Made by a program: the position numbers and the translations under genes. This document shows, one piece after another, positions 16,514-25,774 of a stretch of DNA of 64,000 nt. The stretch lies in the NCBI GenBank assembly GCA_001749745.1, contig JWTM01000060.1:1-64000 (forward strand), given 5' to 3'. Below the pieces are notes generated by a model that ran no database searches, was not told the DNA's origin, and saw only the letters and a program-made list of their open reading frames with translations. Numbering within the stretch: position 1 is the stretch's first letter; every line of letters begins with the position of its first letter. Source of the DNA: Candidatus Marispirochaeta associata (GTDB lineage: Bacteria > Spirochaetota > Spirochaetia > JC444 > Marispirochaetaceae).

Positions 16514-18185
16514 CCTAAGATCGGAGCTCACGATTGTCGTCTTTCTCGTGGCCATGATTCTCCTCCTGCTTCCGACTCCACTGCAGGCTGAAACCGGCTG
16601 GACTGAGCCTGAAGCCACCGCCGCCGCCATGAGCGATACGGAGCTCCTGGGGCAGGTCTTTATGATCGGCTTCTCCGGCCCCGGCGCGGACCCGACGATC
16701 CTCGCCTGGATCGAAGAGAAGCGCATCGGCGGAGTCAAGATCTTCGGCTGGAACGGCGCGAATCTCCCCCGCCTCGCCCGGGCGGTCGGCAGCATGCAGC
16801 AGAAGGCCCTCGCCACCCGGCTGCAGATTCCTCTCTTTATCGCCACTGATCAGGAGGGAGGCTGGGTACGGCATGTGAAGGGCGAGACATCGGTTACCCC
16901 GGGAAACATGAGCATCGCCGCCGGAGGACTCGGGTACGACGCGCTGAGAACCGGTGAACTTATCGGCGCGGAGCTCCGGGCTCTGGGAATCAATATGAAC
17001 TTCGCCCCCACCGTCGACGTCTACGTCAATCCCGAAGCCCACGTTATCGGTCCCCGGGCCTTCTCGTCCGATCCGATGCAGACGGCGGTCCTGGCCCAGG
17101 CCTATCTGCACGGAATGCGCTCCCAGGGCATCATCTGTACGGCCAAGCACTTTCCCGGCCACGGCAACGCCGACCGCGACTCCCACGGAAGCCTTCCCAT
17201 TATCTATGATCCCCTGTCGGTCTTGATGGAACGGGACCTTCTCCCCTACAGGATGCTCATCAACGAGGATCTTCCGGCGGTCATGACCGGACACCTCGCC
17301 TTCCCGGAGATCAGCGGAAACACCGTCCCCGCCTCCCTCTCGCCTGAGATCATCGGCGGCCTCCTGCGCAAGAAGCTCGGCTTTCAGGGTTTGGTTATAA
17401 CCGACGACCTCAGGATGAACGGCGCCCAGTCCAACGGCGAGGGAATCCCCCAAGCGGCGGAGGATGCGCTGCGGGCGGGCAACGATATGATCATGATCTC
17501 CCTCGACTCCCGACTCCACGAGGAGGTGTGGGATCATCTGCGCCGCGAGATGGACCGGGATCCCTCGTTCCGCCCCCTCCTGGAGGAGGCGGTAGTGCGC
17601 ATCTTGAGGATCAAAGCTGAGTATTTAACCGCAGCTGATCATGTCCCCTTCATACCTGATGCGGAAGAGTTGTACCGGCGGATCCCCGCCGACCAGGATT
17701 TCCTTTTTCAGCAGGCCTGCCGGGCGGTTACGCCGGTGGCCGACAGGGGCCTCCCGCTCAAAGAGTCGGAGCGGCTCCTATTGGTGGGGCAGCTGCCCGG
17801 CTTTCTAAAGGCCGGGAGCGAGCGATTCCCCGATGCGGGACGCTTGCTGCTGAACTACGAACCCTTCTACTCCCCTCCGCCGGGAGGGCTGAGTTCGATT
17901 ATCTCCCGGGTGAGTGAGTACGACCGGATCGTTTTTTGCCTCAGCACCCCGGGGAGTTTCGAACTCCTGAAGCAGCTGGTTCAAGGGCGGCCGGCGCTGA
18001 AGCAACGCATAGCGGTGCTCTCGGTACTGACGCCGGTCTATCTGCAGGAACTTCCCTGGGTCGAGGCCGCCGTAGCCGCCTACGGACTGGGAGAGGAGTC
18101 CTTCCGAGCTGGATTCGCCGCCCTGGCGGGAGATTTTACTCCCGAAGGTAGACTGCCTTTAGCGGGAATCAGCCGCACTCGATGA
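16503..18185 (+). CDS. exported glycoside hydrolase family 3, beta-N-acetylhexosaminidase type
   Basis: I chose ATG 16503, which gives a proper signal peptide (about residues 10-29, TIVVFLVAMILLLLPTPLQA); a longer open frame to 16359 is only the trxB shadow. The 560-residue protein has the GH3 catalytic domain with the NagZ loop signature KHFPGHGNADRDSHGSLP from residue 215, and ITDDLRMNGA from about 299 carrying the nucleophile Asp. It should split N-acetylglucosaminyl links in peptidoglycan or chitin fragments. The C-terminal 180 residues form a second domain as in larger secreted GH3 enzymes. It overlaps the GNAT gene by ATGA. Confidence 0.9.
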   Translation: MNYSLRSELTIVVFLVAMILLLLPTPLQAETGWTEPEATAAAMSDTELLGQVFMIGFSGPGADPTILAWIEEKRIGGVKIFGWNGANLPRLARAVGSMQQKALATRLQIPLFIATDQEGGWVRHVKGETSVTPGNMSIAAGGLGYDALRTGELIGAELRALGINMNFAPTVDVYVNPEAHVIGPRAFSSDPMQTAVLAQAYLHGMRSQGIICTAKHFPGHGNADRDSHGSLPIIYDPLSVLMERDLLPYRMLINEDLPAVMTGHLAFPEISGNTVPASLSPEIIGGLLRKKLGFQGLVITDDLRMNGAQSNGEGIPQAAEDALRAGNDMIMISLDSRLHEEVWDHLRREMDRDPSFRPLLEEAVVRILRIKAEYLTAADHVPFIPDAEELYRRIPADQDFLFQQACRAVTPVADRGLPLKESERLLLVGQLPGFLKAGSERFPDAGRLLLNYEPFYSPPPGGLSSIISRVSEYDRIVFCLSTPGSFELLKQLVQGRPALKQRIAVLSVLTPVYLQELPWVEAAVAAYGLGEESFRAGFAALAGDFTPEGRLPLAGISRTR

Positions 18186-19033
18186 GTCTCTCCATTCGTA
18201 CCGCCCGCAAGGCGGATTACCCGCAGATACAGGAGTTTCTCGCGCAACGGGAGGAGTACTGGACCTCCCTCACCGCCCGGTTGAATATCCGCGGCCGAAT
18301 TAAACCGCCCGGGGACAGGGACAAGCTCTGGCTCTTCTATAATGGAGAGGAGCTCCACGGGCTCATATACAACGGCGTCGACGGCTATACGATTCCCGCC
18401 GTACCGGCGGAGCATATGAAGGAGCTATCGGACGCCCTCTTTACGGTGGCCCGAAATCTGCCCAAGCTCAGAACCCTCCTCGGTCACGCCGGACTGGTCG
18501 ACCGGGTTATCGAGGCCAGGGAGAAGGCGCCGGAGTATAGGGTCGACTATCTGCTCATGGCTCATCGGGAGGAGTCGACGCAGAGGATCAGTCCGCCTTC
18601 GGGGATCAGGATCGAGAAGGCCCGCCCCAAGATGGCCCGGGAGCTCTACCAGCTGCAGAAGGCCTATGAAATTGAAGAGGTTCTGCTGGAACCGAAACGC
18701 TTCAATCCCTTGATATGCATGTCCCACCTGCGAGATACCCTAGAGAATCAAACCGTCTTCTACGCCTCCTCCGCTTCCCGGCCGGTAGCCAAGGCGGGGA
18801 CCAACGCCCTGGGATTCGGCTGGGCGCAGATCGGCGGCGTCTTTACCGAGGAATCCTTCCGGGGTCGCGGGATTGCTCGCAGCCTGATGTCTGAACTGCT
18901 TACCTATCTCGCAGCCAGGAAGCTCAAAGCGAGCCTCTTTGTAAAGCCGGATAACCCGGCGGCGGTCGCCCTCTACCGGAGATTGGGCTTCGAAGAACTG
19001 GGACCCTTTTCCATAGCCTACTATCTGCGCTAG
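18182..19033 (+). CDS. GNAT-family N-acetyltransferase
   Basis: 283 residues. The acetyl-CoA binding region is visible in the C-terminal third: GGVFTEESFRGRGIARSLMSELLTYLAARK with the R/QxxGxG/A-type loop (RGRGIA), then VKPDNPAAVALYRRLGFEEL. The N-terminal half is an additional GNAT-like or substrate domain (IRTARKADYPQIQEFLAQREEYW). The substrate cannot be told. Start ATG overlaps the previous stop (ATGA), so it is coupled to the GH3 hydrolase; whether the two act on a common sugar is speculation. Confidence 0.85.
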   Translation: MSLSIRTARKADYPQIQEFLAQREEYWTSLTARLNIRGRIKPPGDRDKLWLFYNGEELHGLIYNGVDGYTIPAVPAEHMKELSDALFTVARNLPKLRTLLGHAGLVDRVIEAREKAPEYRVDYLLMAHREESTQRISPPSGIRIEKARPKMARELYQLQKAYEIEEVLLEPKRFNPLICMSHLRDTLENQTVFYASSASRPVAKAGTNALGFGWAQIGGVFTEESFRGRGIARSLMSELLTYLAARKLKASLFVKPDNPAAVALYRRLGFEELGPFSIAYYLR

Positions 19034-19058
19034 GGCCGATCAGGCTATACTTGGGACC

Positions 19059-20564
19059 ATGAGCAGCACCCAGCCCTTGCGGATTCTGATGGTCTCCAGC
19101 GAAGCAGCACCAGTGGCGAAGGCCGGCGGTCTGGCCGATATGGTCGCCTCCCTGTCCACCCACTTAGCGGATCTCGGGCACGACGTACGGCTTATCCTGC
19201 CTTACTACTCAGGGATCGAGATCGCGATCACGAGGCGCTTCCCCCTGCGGGTCAAGGTAGGTTTCCGGGATGAGGAACTCCGCTGCTGCGAAGGGCTGCT
19301 TCCCCAATCGAAGGTAAAGCTCTATCTGCTCGACCATCCGCTCTTCTCTGCCAGGAGCGGGATCTACGGCAATTCGGAGAGTGAGTTTTTTCCGGACAAC
19401 AGCAAGCGCTTCGCCCTGCTCTCCCGATCCGCCTTTGCCCTTTCATCCGCTCTCGATTGGCAGCCGCACATCCTGCATGCCCACGACTGGCCCACCGGAC
19501 TGGCCCCTATCTACCTGCGCAGTCTGGAATCGAAAAGAAATGGGGCACAACGGGGGGACGCCGAAACCGTCTCGGTCTTTACCATTCACAATATTGGTTA
19601 CCAGGGGCAATTCTCGCTCCACGATCTCCACTATACCCGGCTCAGTCCGCGGCAGCTCTATCCCGGCGAGGAGCAGACCGAAGAGCTGAACTATCTCAAG
19701 ACCGGCATCGCCAACGCCGACTACATCACCACCGTCTCGCCCCAGTATGCGCGGGAGATTCAGACCCCGGCCTATGGTCACGGCTTGGAGGGACTCTTGA
19801 GCCGCCGCAGAGAGGATCTTTTCGGGGTCCTGAACGGTATCGATACGGAGATTTGGAATCCCGAAGCCGATCCTTTCCTAAAGATCTCCTTCTCCCGGCA
19901 GGATATGAGCGGGAAGAGAAAACTCAAACGGGAGCTGCAGAAACGGGCTGGATTGAGTATCGATCCGGAGGTCCCGCTGATCGGCATCGTCTCCCGGCTG
20001 GTGGAACAGAAGGGCTTCAAGGAGCTGTTGGAGGGTGAACCCTCTGCCCTGGAGCGCATCGTTACCGATCTATCCTCTCAGGTCGTGATTCTCGGAACCG
20101 GAGAAAAGTGGGCCGAGGAGGCCCTCCGTAAGGTGAACAAAGAGTTGGCCGGGCTCTCGGTAGAGGTCGGCTTCTCGGAAGAGATGGCCCATCTGATAGA
20201 GGCCGGGGCCGATTTCTTTTTGATGCCCTCCCGCTACGAACCCTGCGGCCTGAACCAGCTCTACTCCCTGCGCTACGGAACCCTGCCGATCGCCCGCCGC
20301 ACCGGGGGCTTGGCGGATACCGTCATCGATCTCGGATCCGAACCGCAAGCGGCCAACGGCTTCCTCTTCGACGAGATGAGCGGCGAGGCCATATTCCAGA
20401 CGGTGCGAGCGGCGCTCGACCTCTACCGCCATCGGCCCGAGGAGATTAAACGGCTCCAGGCCAACGGCATGGCGGCGGATTTTTCTTGGGATCAATCAGC
20501 CGAGCACTATCTGGATCTCTATCGATTTGCCTTAAAGGAAGGCCGTCGGCAGCGCGAGAGCTAA
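19059..20564 (+). CDS. glgA: glycogen synthase (ADP-glucose)
   Basis: Transfers glucose from ADP-glucose to alpha-1,4-glucan. The N-terminal KAGGLADM (residues 21-28) is the ADP-glucose binding loop, and the GT5 C-terminal part has PLIGIVSRLVEQKGF and FLMPSRYEPCGLNQLYSLRYGTLPIARRTGGLADTV. 501 residues is normal. A TATACT box at 19046-19051 lies only seven bases before the ATG without a convincing -35. glgC lies 3.5 kb away on the same strand, separated by the divergent mrfAB pair. The 3' end overlaps the convergent mrfB gene by four bases. Confidence 0.95.
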   Translation: MSSTQPLRILMVSSEAAPVAKAGGLADMVASLSTHLADLGHDVRLILPYYSGIEIAITRRFPLRVKVGFRDEELRCCEGLLPQSKVKLYLLDHPLFSARSGIYGNSESEFFPDNSKRFALLSRSAFALSSALDWQPHILHAHDWPTGLAPIYLRSLESKRNGAQRGDAETVSVFTIHNIGYQGQFSLHDLHYTRLSPRQLYPGEEQTEELNYLKTGIANADYITTVSPQYAREIQTPAYGHGLEGLLSRRREDLFGVLNGIDTEIWNPEADPFLKISFSRQDMSGKRKLKRELQKRAGLSIDPEVPLIGIVSRLVEQKGFKELLEGEPSALERIVTDLSSQVVILGTGEKWAEEALRKVNKELAGLSVEVGFSEEMAHLIEAGADFFLMPSRYEPCGLNQLYSLRYGTLPIARRTGGLADTVIDLGSEPQAANGFLFDEMSGEAIFQTVRAALDLYRHRPEEIKRLQANGMAADFSWDQSAEHYLDLYRFALKEGRRQRES

Positions 20565-21715
20565 TCGCCGATCTTACGGCGCAGCCGGCTGATTCGGTGG
20601 TCGAAAGCCTTCCGCCTGGCCTCGCTGGCCTGCTCCGCATCGAGCAGGGAAAACCCCTTCTCGGCCCACAGGAGGGCGACAGTAAGATCAGGCTCGCGGT
20701 GCTCGTAATATTTTGCGAGCTCCTCGCAAACAGAGGACCGTGGCTGCATCAGATCCGTCTGTAACCAGCACTCGAGGGCCTCGGCCCATCGCTCCCGCCG
20801 TTTTAGGGCGATCGCCAAAAGCGCTCCGGCCTGGGCATCCCCCTCCTCGAAGGCTTCCCGCAGAAGGAGCTCTCCGGTCTCCGCGTCCCGGCTCAGGAGA
20901 TAAATCCCCAGCGCCCGCTTATCGATACCTTCGACATCCCCCGGATGGCTCAGAATTGACTCGATTCTCGTCAGGAGCTGCGCCAGAGAGAGCACATCCT
21001 GCCGGTGGTGGCTGAACACCTGCTTCAGCCCCCGGGCGTCCCCCTCCTTCAGAAACCGAAACCAGCGCTCGGGGACCTCGGCGCTGGGGAGATCCTCTTC
21101 CCGTCGAATATTGAGGATCTCCTCTTCGATCCGCCCCAGATTACAGCTCCCGATTCGAGAACGCCACAGGCGGCGGCTTAAATAGAGAAGGTCGTAATGG
21201 GCGCCGTAGCGGTAGCGGATGCCGTTCATCAAACCGCGGGAAATGAGCAGATGAGCGTCGAAGCTACGGCCGTTGTAGCTAACCAGCGGGGTTTTCGGAT
21301 TGAGATACTTCTGAAGTGCTTCTAAGAACTCCCCCTCGCCGGGATAATCGGCCAGGAAGAACTGCTCCAGGAGAAAGCCCGCATCGGTGAAACTCCCGAA
21401 CCCGGCTAAAAACGCCAGCGTACCCGCGCCGCCGGAGAGTCCGGTACTCTCCACATCGAAGAAGACGAGTCGGGAAGGGTCGGTATCAGGCGCCAGGAAG
21501 AATCCGCTCCGTGCGGGGGGAGAGAGGCCGGCCCTTTCCGGGGGCAGATATTCAGTTCTACGGTAGATAAACTCTCCGCAGGCCTCGAAACCCATCTCCT
21601 GAAGCTGATTGTTCGGGATGGCGCCGGCTGAAGCGGGTTGCACCGGCTCTGCGCGACCCTCGGCCTTCACGCTGCGCAGCTGCTTCAGCCGCGTCGAGAG
21701 TCCCGACCTAGGCAT
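20561..21715 (-). CDS. mrfB: RNase H-like 3'-5' exonuclease, YprB/MrfB family
   Basis: 384 residues. The exonuclease core shows the DEDD-type motifs: FFDVESTGLSGGAGT (Asp-Glu), SYNGRSFDAHLL (Asp) and HHRQDVLSLAQLL (His-Asp). The C-terminal portion is helical and repeat-like. In Bacillus subtilis YprA and YprB were named MrfA and MrfB, a helicase-exonuclease pair for mitomycin C lesions independent of UvrA. The gene is directly downstream of the helicase with an eight-base overlap, so they should be made together. Confidence 0.88.
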   Translation of the reverse strand: MPRSGLSTRLKQLRSVKAEGRAEPVQPASAGAIPNNQLQEMGFEACGEFIYRRTEYLPPERAGLSPPARSGFFLAPDTDPSRLVFFDVESTGLSGGAGTLAFLAGFGSFTDAGFLLEQFFLADYPGEGEFLEALQKYLNPKTPLVSYNGRSFDAHLLISRGLMNGIRYRYGAHYDLLYLSRRLWRSRIGSCNLGRIEEEILNIRREEDLPSAEVPERWFRFLKEGDARGLKQVFSHHRQDVLSLAQLLTRIESILSHPGDVEGIDKRALGIYLLSRDAETGELLLREAFEEGDAQAGALLAIALKRRERWAEALECWLQTDLMQPRSSVCEELAKYYEHREPDLTVALLWAEKGFSLLDAEQASEARRKAFDHRISRLRRKIGD

Positions 21716-24005
21716 CGTCCTGCCAGCAGGTCAGGAACTCGGCGATTACGAGCTTGCGGTTGAGATCCGGATCGCCCGCATCGTCGGCTTCCGCCGGGCC
21801 GACGCAGGAGGGACAGCCCCCCTCACAGCCGCAGCGGGATACCACCTCGCTCGCAGCCTGCAGCACCCGAGGCAGCTCTTTGCTCAGGGCTTCGGCGATG
21901 CCGGTTCCGCCCGGGTAGCGGTCGTAGAGATAGAGGGCCGGCATAGCGTAGTGGGGATCCCGCAGGCGTTCGGCCACGCCGATGTCGTTCCGGTCGCACA
22001 GCAGGAAAACCGGGGCGACATTCTTGATCAGCGTCCCGATGCGGGCGATTACCGCCTCCTGCACGTGCCTGGGCACCGATGCAAAGGCCCGGCCCGCCCG
22101 CGTCTCCGGTCCGAAAAGGAGTACCGTTCCCCGGGTGTGCATCTGCTCCTCGGGCAGGTGGATCTCCCCGTAGCCTACGTTCTCGTGGGTATGAAAACGG
22201 ATCTTCTTGAACTTAGCCACCTGGCTGCGCACCAGGACGTCGCCCAGGGCCAGCTCCACGCCGAGGGTTCTCGTCCGATAGTCCTCAGCCAGCACCTTGA
22301 TATCGGTTTTGACCACCGCATCGGTATAATAGTTGACCGTGGAGCTCTCGATGTAGCAGCGCCGGTTCTCGATATCAAGTTGGGTAACCACATACTGGTT
22401 CCCCCGGTGAATATAGATCGCGTTATCGAAGATGAGTTCCTTGGCCGAGGGCCGGTCCATCTCGCCCACGACCCGGTTGGTCCCGCCGGTGGTATCGACG
22501 ATAACCACATTGTCCGCCGTAGCCGACCGGAGAGAGATCTCCTCGGAGGGATAGGAGCGATCGGACCAATACCACTTTCCCTGGGTATGACGGACGATCC
22601 CCTCATGCTGCAGCTCGCCCAGAAGCTCCGCTATGGGTCCGCCGAACTCCTCGTCGTCGGCAAAGGGGAGTTCGAAAACGGCGCACTTCAGATGATCCAT
22701 CAGAATAAAGAGGTTATCCGGATCGAGGTGGGCCGCCTCGGGGGGACGCTGCAAAAAGTACTCGGGATGCTCCATAATGTACTGATCGATCGGTCCCGAC
22801 GAGGCGACCATGATCGCCACCGAAAGGCTTTGACTGCGTCCCGCCCTGCCCGCCTGTTGCCAGGAGGAGGCGATTGAACCGGGAAACCCGGCCATAAGGG
22901 CCGCATCGAGTCCGCCGATATCGATTCCCAGCTCCAGGGCGTTGGTGGAAACGACCCCGGCGATACTCCCGTCCCGGAGTCCCTTCTCGATCGCCCGGCG
23001 CTCCGAGGGCAGGTACCCTCCCCGGTAGGCCTCGACCTTGGGGGTTTCGTCCCGGGTATAGTGGTTGGCCAGGGCCTTATTGATGTAACTGGCAATCAGC
23101 TCGACCCGCACCCGGGAACGGGCAAAGACTATCGTCTTGATTCCCTGTTCCAGGAGTCTGATGGCAAGCCGCTGGGATTCGTTGACCGTACCCCGGCGGA
23201 TTCCCTGCACCTGATCGACATAGGGCGGATTGTAGAGGATCAGATGCTTCTCTCCGGCGGGGGCGCCGTTCCGATCGACCAGGACCACCTCCTCCTCCAG
23301 AATCCGCTCCGCCAGTTCATCCGGATTACCGATAGTGGCGCTGCAGCAGATAAATACCGGATCGGCGCCGTAGAAGCGGGCGATCCGTTTGAGCCGGCGG
23401 ATGACGTTGGTCATATGAGAACCGAAGACGCCGCGATAGGTGTGCACCTCGTCGATCACCACAAACCTGAGGGAGCTGAAGAAGCGAATCCATTTGGGAT
23501 GGTTGGGGAGAATCCCGGAGTGGATCATGTCGGGATTGGAGATGATGATCCGCCCCTCGTCCCGGGCGGAGACCCGCACCGAAGAGGGGGTATCGCCGTC
23601 GTAGGTAGCGATCTTGATCCCGACCTCGCCGGCGAGAACGATCTCGTTCAAGGCCGACTGCTGATCCTGGGAGAGCGCTTTGGTGGGGAAGAGATAGAGC
23701 CCCCGTGCCTCGGGCTCGCTCAGCAGCCGCTGCAGTACCGGAAGGTTATAGCTCAATGTCTTCCCGGAGGCGGTGGGAGTCACCACCACCACGTTCCGAC
23801 CCTGATCGGCATAGGCGAAGGTTTCCGCCTGGTGGGAGTAGAGCCGCTCGATACCCCGCTTCCGGAGAACATCCTTCAGCCGGGGATCGAGCTCTACCGG
23901 AAAATCGGCGTAGCGCCCCTCCCGGGGGGGAATCCGCTCCCAATGTACCACCTGCTGCATAAAGCGCGGATCCCCTTGGAGGAGATCCAGAATCCCGCGT
24001 TCCAT
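21708..24005 (-). CDS. mrfA: DEAD/DEAH-box helicase with DUF1998, YprA/MrfA family
   Basis: 765 residues. Helicase motifs in order: Walker A TPTASGKT (76-83), DEVH (185-188), a CCSATIGNP motif III, and QQAGRAGRS (motif VI). The C-terminal DUF1998-type region ends with the Cys cluster CGCEGGCPSC, a metal site seen in MrfA. It pairs with the exonuclease gene behind it. ATG 24005 faces glgC, with a 93-bp divergent intergenic region. I saw no SOS (LexA-type) box there. Confidence 0.92.
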   Translation of the reverse strand: MERGILDLLQGDPRFMQQVVHWERIPPREGRYADFPVELDPRLKDVLRKRGIERLYSHQAETFAYADQGRNVVVVTPTASGKTLSYNLPVLQRLLSEPEARGLYLFPTKALSQDQQSALNEIVLAGEVGIKIATYDGDTPSSVRVSARDEGRIIISNPDMIHSGILPNHPKWIRFFSSLRFVVIDEVHTYRGVFGSHMTNVIRRLKRIARFYGADPVFICCSATIGNPDELAERILEEEVVLVDRNGAPAGEKHLILYNPPYVDQVQGIRRGTVNESQRLAIRLLEQGIKTIVFARSRVRVELIASYINKALANHYTRDETPKVEAYRGGYLPSERRAIEKGLRDGSIAGVVSTNALELGIDIGGLDAALMAGFPGSIASSWQQAGRAGRSQSLSVAIMVASSGPIDQYIMEHPEYFLQRPPEAAHLDPDNLFILMDHLKCAVFELPFADDEEFGGPIAELLGELQHEGIVRHTQGKWYWSDRSYPSEEISLRSATADNVVIVDTTGGTNRVVGEMDRPSAKELIFDNAIYIHRGNQYVVTQLDIENRRCYIESSTVNYYTDAVVKTDIKVLAEDYRTRTLGVELALGDVLVRSQVAKFKKIRFHTHENVGYGEIHLPEEQMHTRGTVLLFGPETRAGRAFASVPRHVQEAVIARIGTLIKNVAPVFLLCDRNDIGVAERLRDPHYAMPALYLYDRYPGGTGIAEALSKELPRVLQAASEVVSRCGCEGGCPSCVGPAEADDAGDPDLNRKLVIAEFLTCWQDDA

Positions 24006-24049
24006 AGAGGGATACTACCACGAACAGAGAGATTTTTAACAGTTCTTCC

Positions 24050-24078
24050 TTGACCCGCCTCCTGGGGTGAAATAGTAT
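24050..24078 (+). promoter_or_regulatory. sigma70-type promoter of glgC
   Basis: TTGACC (24050-24055), 17 bases, TAGTAT (24073-24078), with an overlapping TATAGC three bases later. AAGGAG at 24088-24092 then precedes the glgC start. The -35 matches 5 of 6 and the -10 matches 4 of 6 consensus bases. Confidence 0.5.
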
Positions 24079-24098
24079 AGCTATGTAAGGAGCGCAGC

Positions 24099-25379
24099 AT
24101 GCCGGAGATCCTCGCGATAGTCCTCGGAGGCGGGAAAGGAACCCGGCTCTACCCTCTTACTCAACAACGCGCGAAGCCCGCGGTCCCCTTCGGGGGGAAA
24201 TACCGGCTGGTGGATATCCCGATTTCGAACTGTATCAACTCGGATATGAAGCAGATCTATATCCTGACCCAGTTCAATTCGGTATCCCTTCACAACCATT
24301 TGGCCAACACCTATATCTTCGATGTCTTCAGCCGAGGCTTCGTCGAGATCTTGGCGGCGGAACAGACCTTCGAGAATACCAGCTGGTACGAGGGAACCGC
24401 CGATGCGGTGCGCAAGAACTTCCCCCATTTCAATGTCCAGAAACCGACTCACTACATCATCCTCTCCGGGGATCAGCTCTACCGGATGGATCTGGAGGAG
24501 ATGTTTCGCTCTCACCTCGACAGCAAAGCTCAAGTGACGATCGCCTCTACCCCGGTAGACCGGGAGGCGGCCACATCCCTCGGGATACTCCAGGCGAATC
24601 GAAACGGGCGGATCACCAGTTTCAGCGAGAAGCCACCCATAGAGGTCGATATTGAGCATCTGAAGATCCCCGAGTCCCTTCATCCCGATCAGACTATGCA
24701 GGCGGCGGGAAAAAATTATCTCGCCTCCATGGGGATGTACATCTTCGATGCCGATGTACTCGAGGATGTGCTCAATAACGATAAAACCGATTTCGGGAAA
24801 GAGATTATTCCCATGGCGATCGAGACCAACCGGGTGCAGAGTTACATCTTCACCGGATTTTGGGAGGATATCGGTACTATCCGCAACTTCTACGAGACCA
24901 ACATCGATCTGGCCAGCCTCAATCCGAAGTTCAATTTCTACGACGAGCGCATGCCGATCTACACCCACCGCCGCCACCTGCCGGCGACGAAGATCAACTA
25001 CTGCAATATCTCTCAGTCATTGGCCGCCGAGGGGAGCATCATCACCAACGCCACTATCTCCCAGTCGGTCATCGGAATCCGTTCGATTATCGAATCCGGA
25101 TCCCACCTGGAGGGGGTTATAACCATGGGCGCCTCCGAGTACGAGACCCCCGAGGCCCGGGCGAAAAACCGGGAACTGGATCGTCCCGACATCGGGATCG
25201 GTGCGGGAACAAGGATTAAGCGGGCCATCATCGATCAGAACTGCCGAATCGGCGATGAGTGCCGTATCGGTATCGACGATATAGAACGGAAGGACGGCGA
25301 TTACGGCCGTTACCATATCCGGGACGGGATTATCGTGATTGCAAAGAATAAGATCATTCCGTCGGGAACGGTAATTTAG
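24099..25379 (+). CDS. glgC: glucose-1-phosphate adenylyltransferase
   Basis: Makes ADP-glucose for glycogen. The nucleotide-binding loop GGGKGTRLYPLTQQRAKP (residues 9-26) and GGKYRLVDIPISNC are present, as is GTADAVRKN near residue 102. The C-terminal part is a left-handed beta-helix with hexapeptide repeats and allosteric-type residues. 426 residues is typical. Together with glgA it supplies a glycogen storage pathway; a branching enzyme was not found here. Its TAG stop overlaps the stop of the convergent Nudix gene. Confidence 0.95.
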   Translation: MPEILAIVLGGGKGTRLYPLTQQRAKPAVPFGGKYRLVDIPISNCINSDMKQIYILTQFNSVSLHNHLANTYIFDVFSRGFVEILAAEQTFENTSWYEGTADAVRKNFPHFNVQKPTHYIILSGDQLYRMDLEEMFRSHLDSKAQVTIASTPVDREAATSLGILQANRNGRITSFSEKPPIEVDIEHLKIPESLHPDQTMQAAGKNYLASMGMYIFDADVLEDVLNNDKTDFGKEIIPMAIETNRVQSYIFTGFWEDIGTIRNFYETNIDLASLNPKFNFYDERMPIYTHRRHLPATKINYCNISQSLAAEGSIITNATISQSVIGIRSIIESGSHLEGVITMGASEYETPEARAKNRELDRPDIGIGAGTRIKRAIIDQNCRIGDECRIGIDDIERKDGDYGRYHIRDGIIVIAKNKIIPSGTVI

Positions 25380-25774
25380 CCCTCTCTTACCGTTTGGAGA
25401 AGGGCGGCAAGAATCTGCCGGTCGGATCCCGCCATGGAGAGGCTCTGCGCCTCCTCCAGGCTGAACCAGTTCAACCGCTGATGCTCTCCCAGACAAAAAT
25501 CGTGACTCAGCAGCAGCACCTCGAACGCCATGAGCCGGTACCTCCGTCCCCGGTTGGTGAACTCGCCCTGATGAACCAGCTCACCGACCTCGACCGGAAC
25601 TCCCAGCTCCTCGAGAAACTCACGCTTCAAGGCGCTCTCCGGCTCCTCCCTCTTCTCCGCCTTACCGCCGGGAAACTCCCACGATTCACCGATACTCGTA
25701 CCGGGTTTACGCAGGGCGAGAAGAACCGTATTGTTCCGCCGAACGACGCCGGCGGTAGAGATTCGCGGATTCAG
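25376..25774 (-). CDS. Nudix hydrolase of MutT type, CTG start
   Basis: The complete Nudix box is readable: GKAEKRE, then REFLEELG, fitting Gx5Ex7REUxEExGU. The frame continues upstream of the first TTG (25630), which lies inside the box, so that TTG cannot be the start. In frame, the CTG at 25774-25772 overlaps the stop of the upstream gene as CTGA and gives LNPRISTAGVVRRNN, the usual MutT beginning, with a GAGGG ten bases before. I take CTG as start (132 residues). Substrate could be 8-oxo-dGTP or another nucleotide. The upstream partner is a small membrane protein. Confidence 0.82.
   Translation of the reverse strand: MNPRISTAGVVRRNNTVLLALRKPGTSIGESWEFPGGKAEKREEPESALKREFLEELGVPVEVGELVHQGEFTNRGRRYRLMAFEVLLLSHDFCLGEHQRLNWFSLEEAQSLSMAGSDRQILAALLQTVREG

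Noticed and set aside
21609..22877. 422-codon plus-strand frame opposite mrfA/mrfB
   Set aside because: Shadow of the helicase and exonuclease genes; no start signals.
24006..24098. SOS box between mrfA and glgC
   Set aside because: A GAAC and a GTTC are present but 16 bases apart rather than at a LexA spacing.
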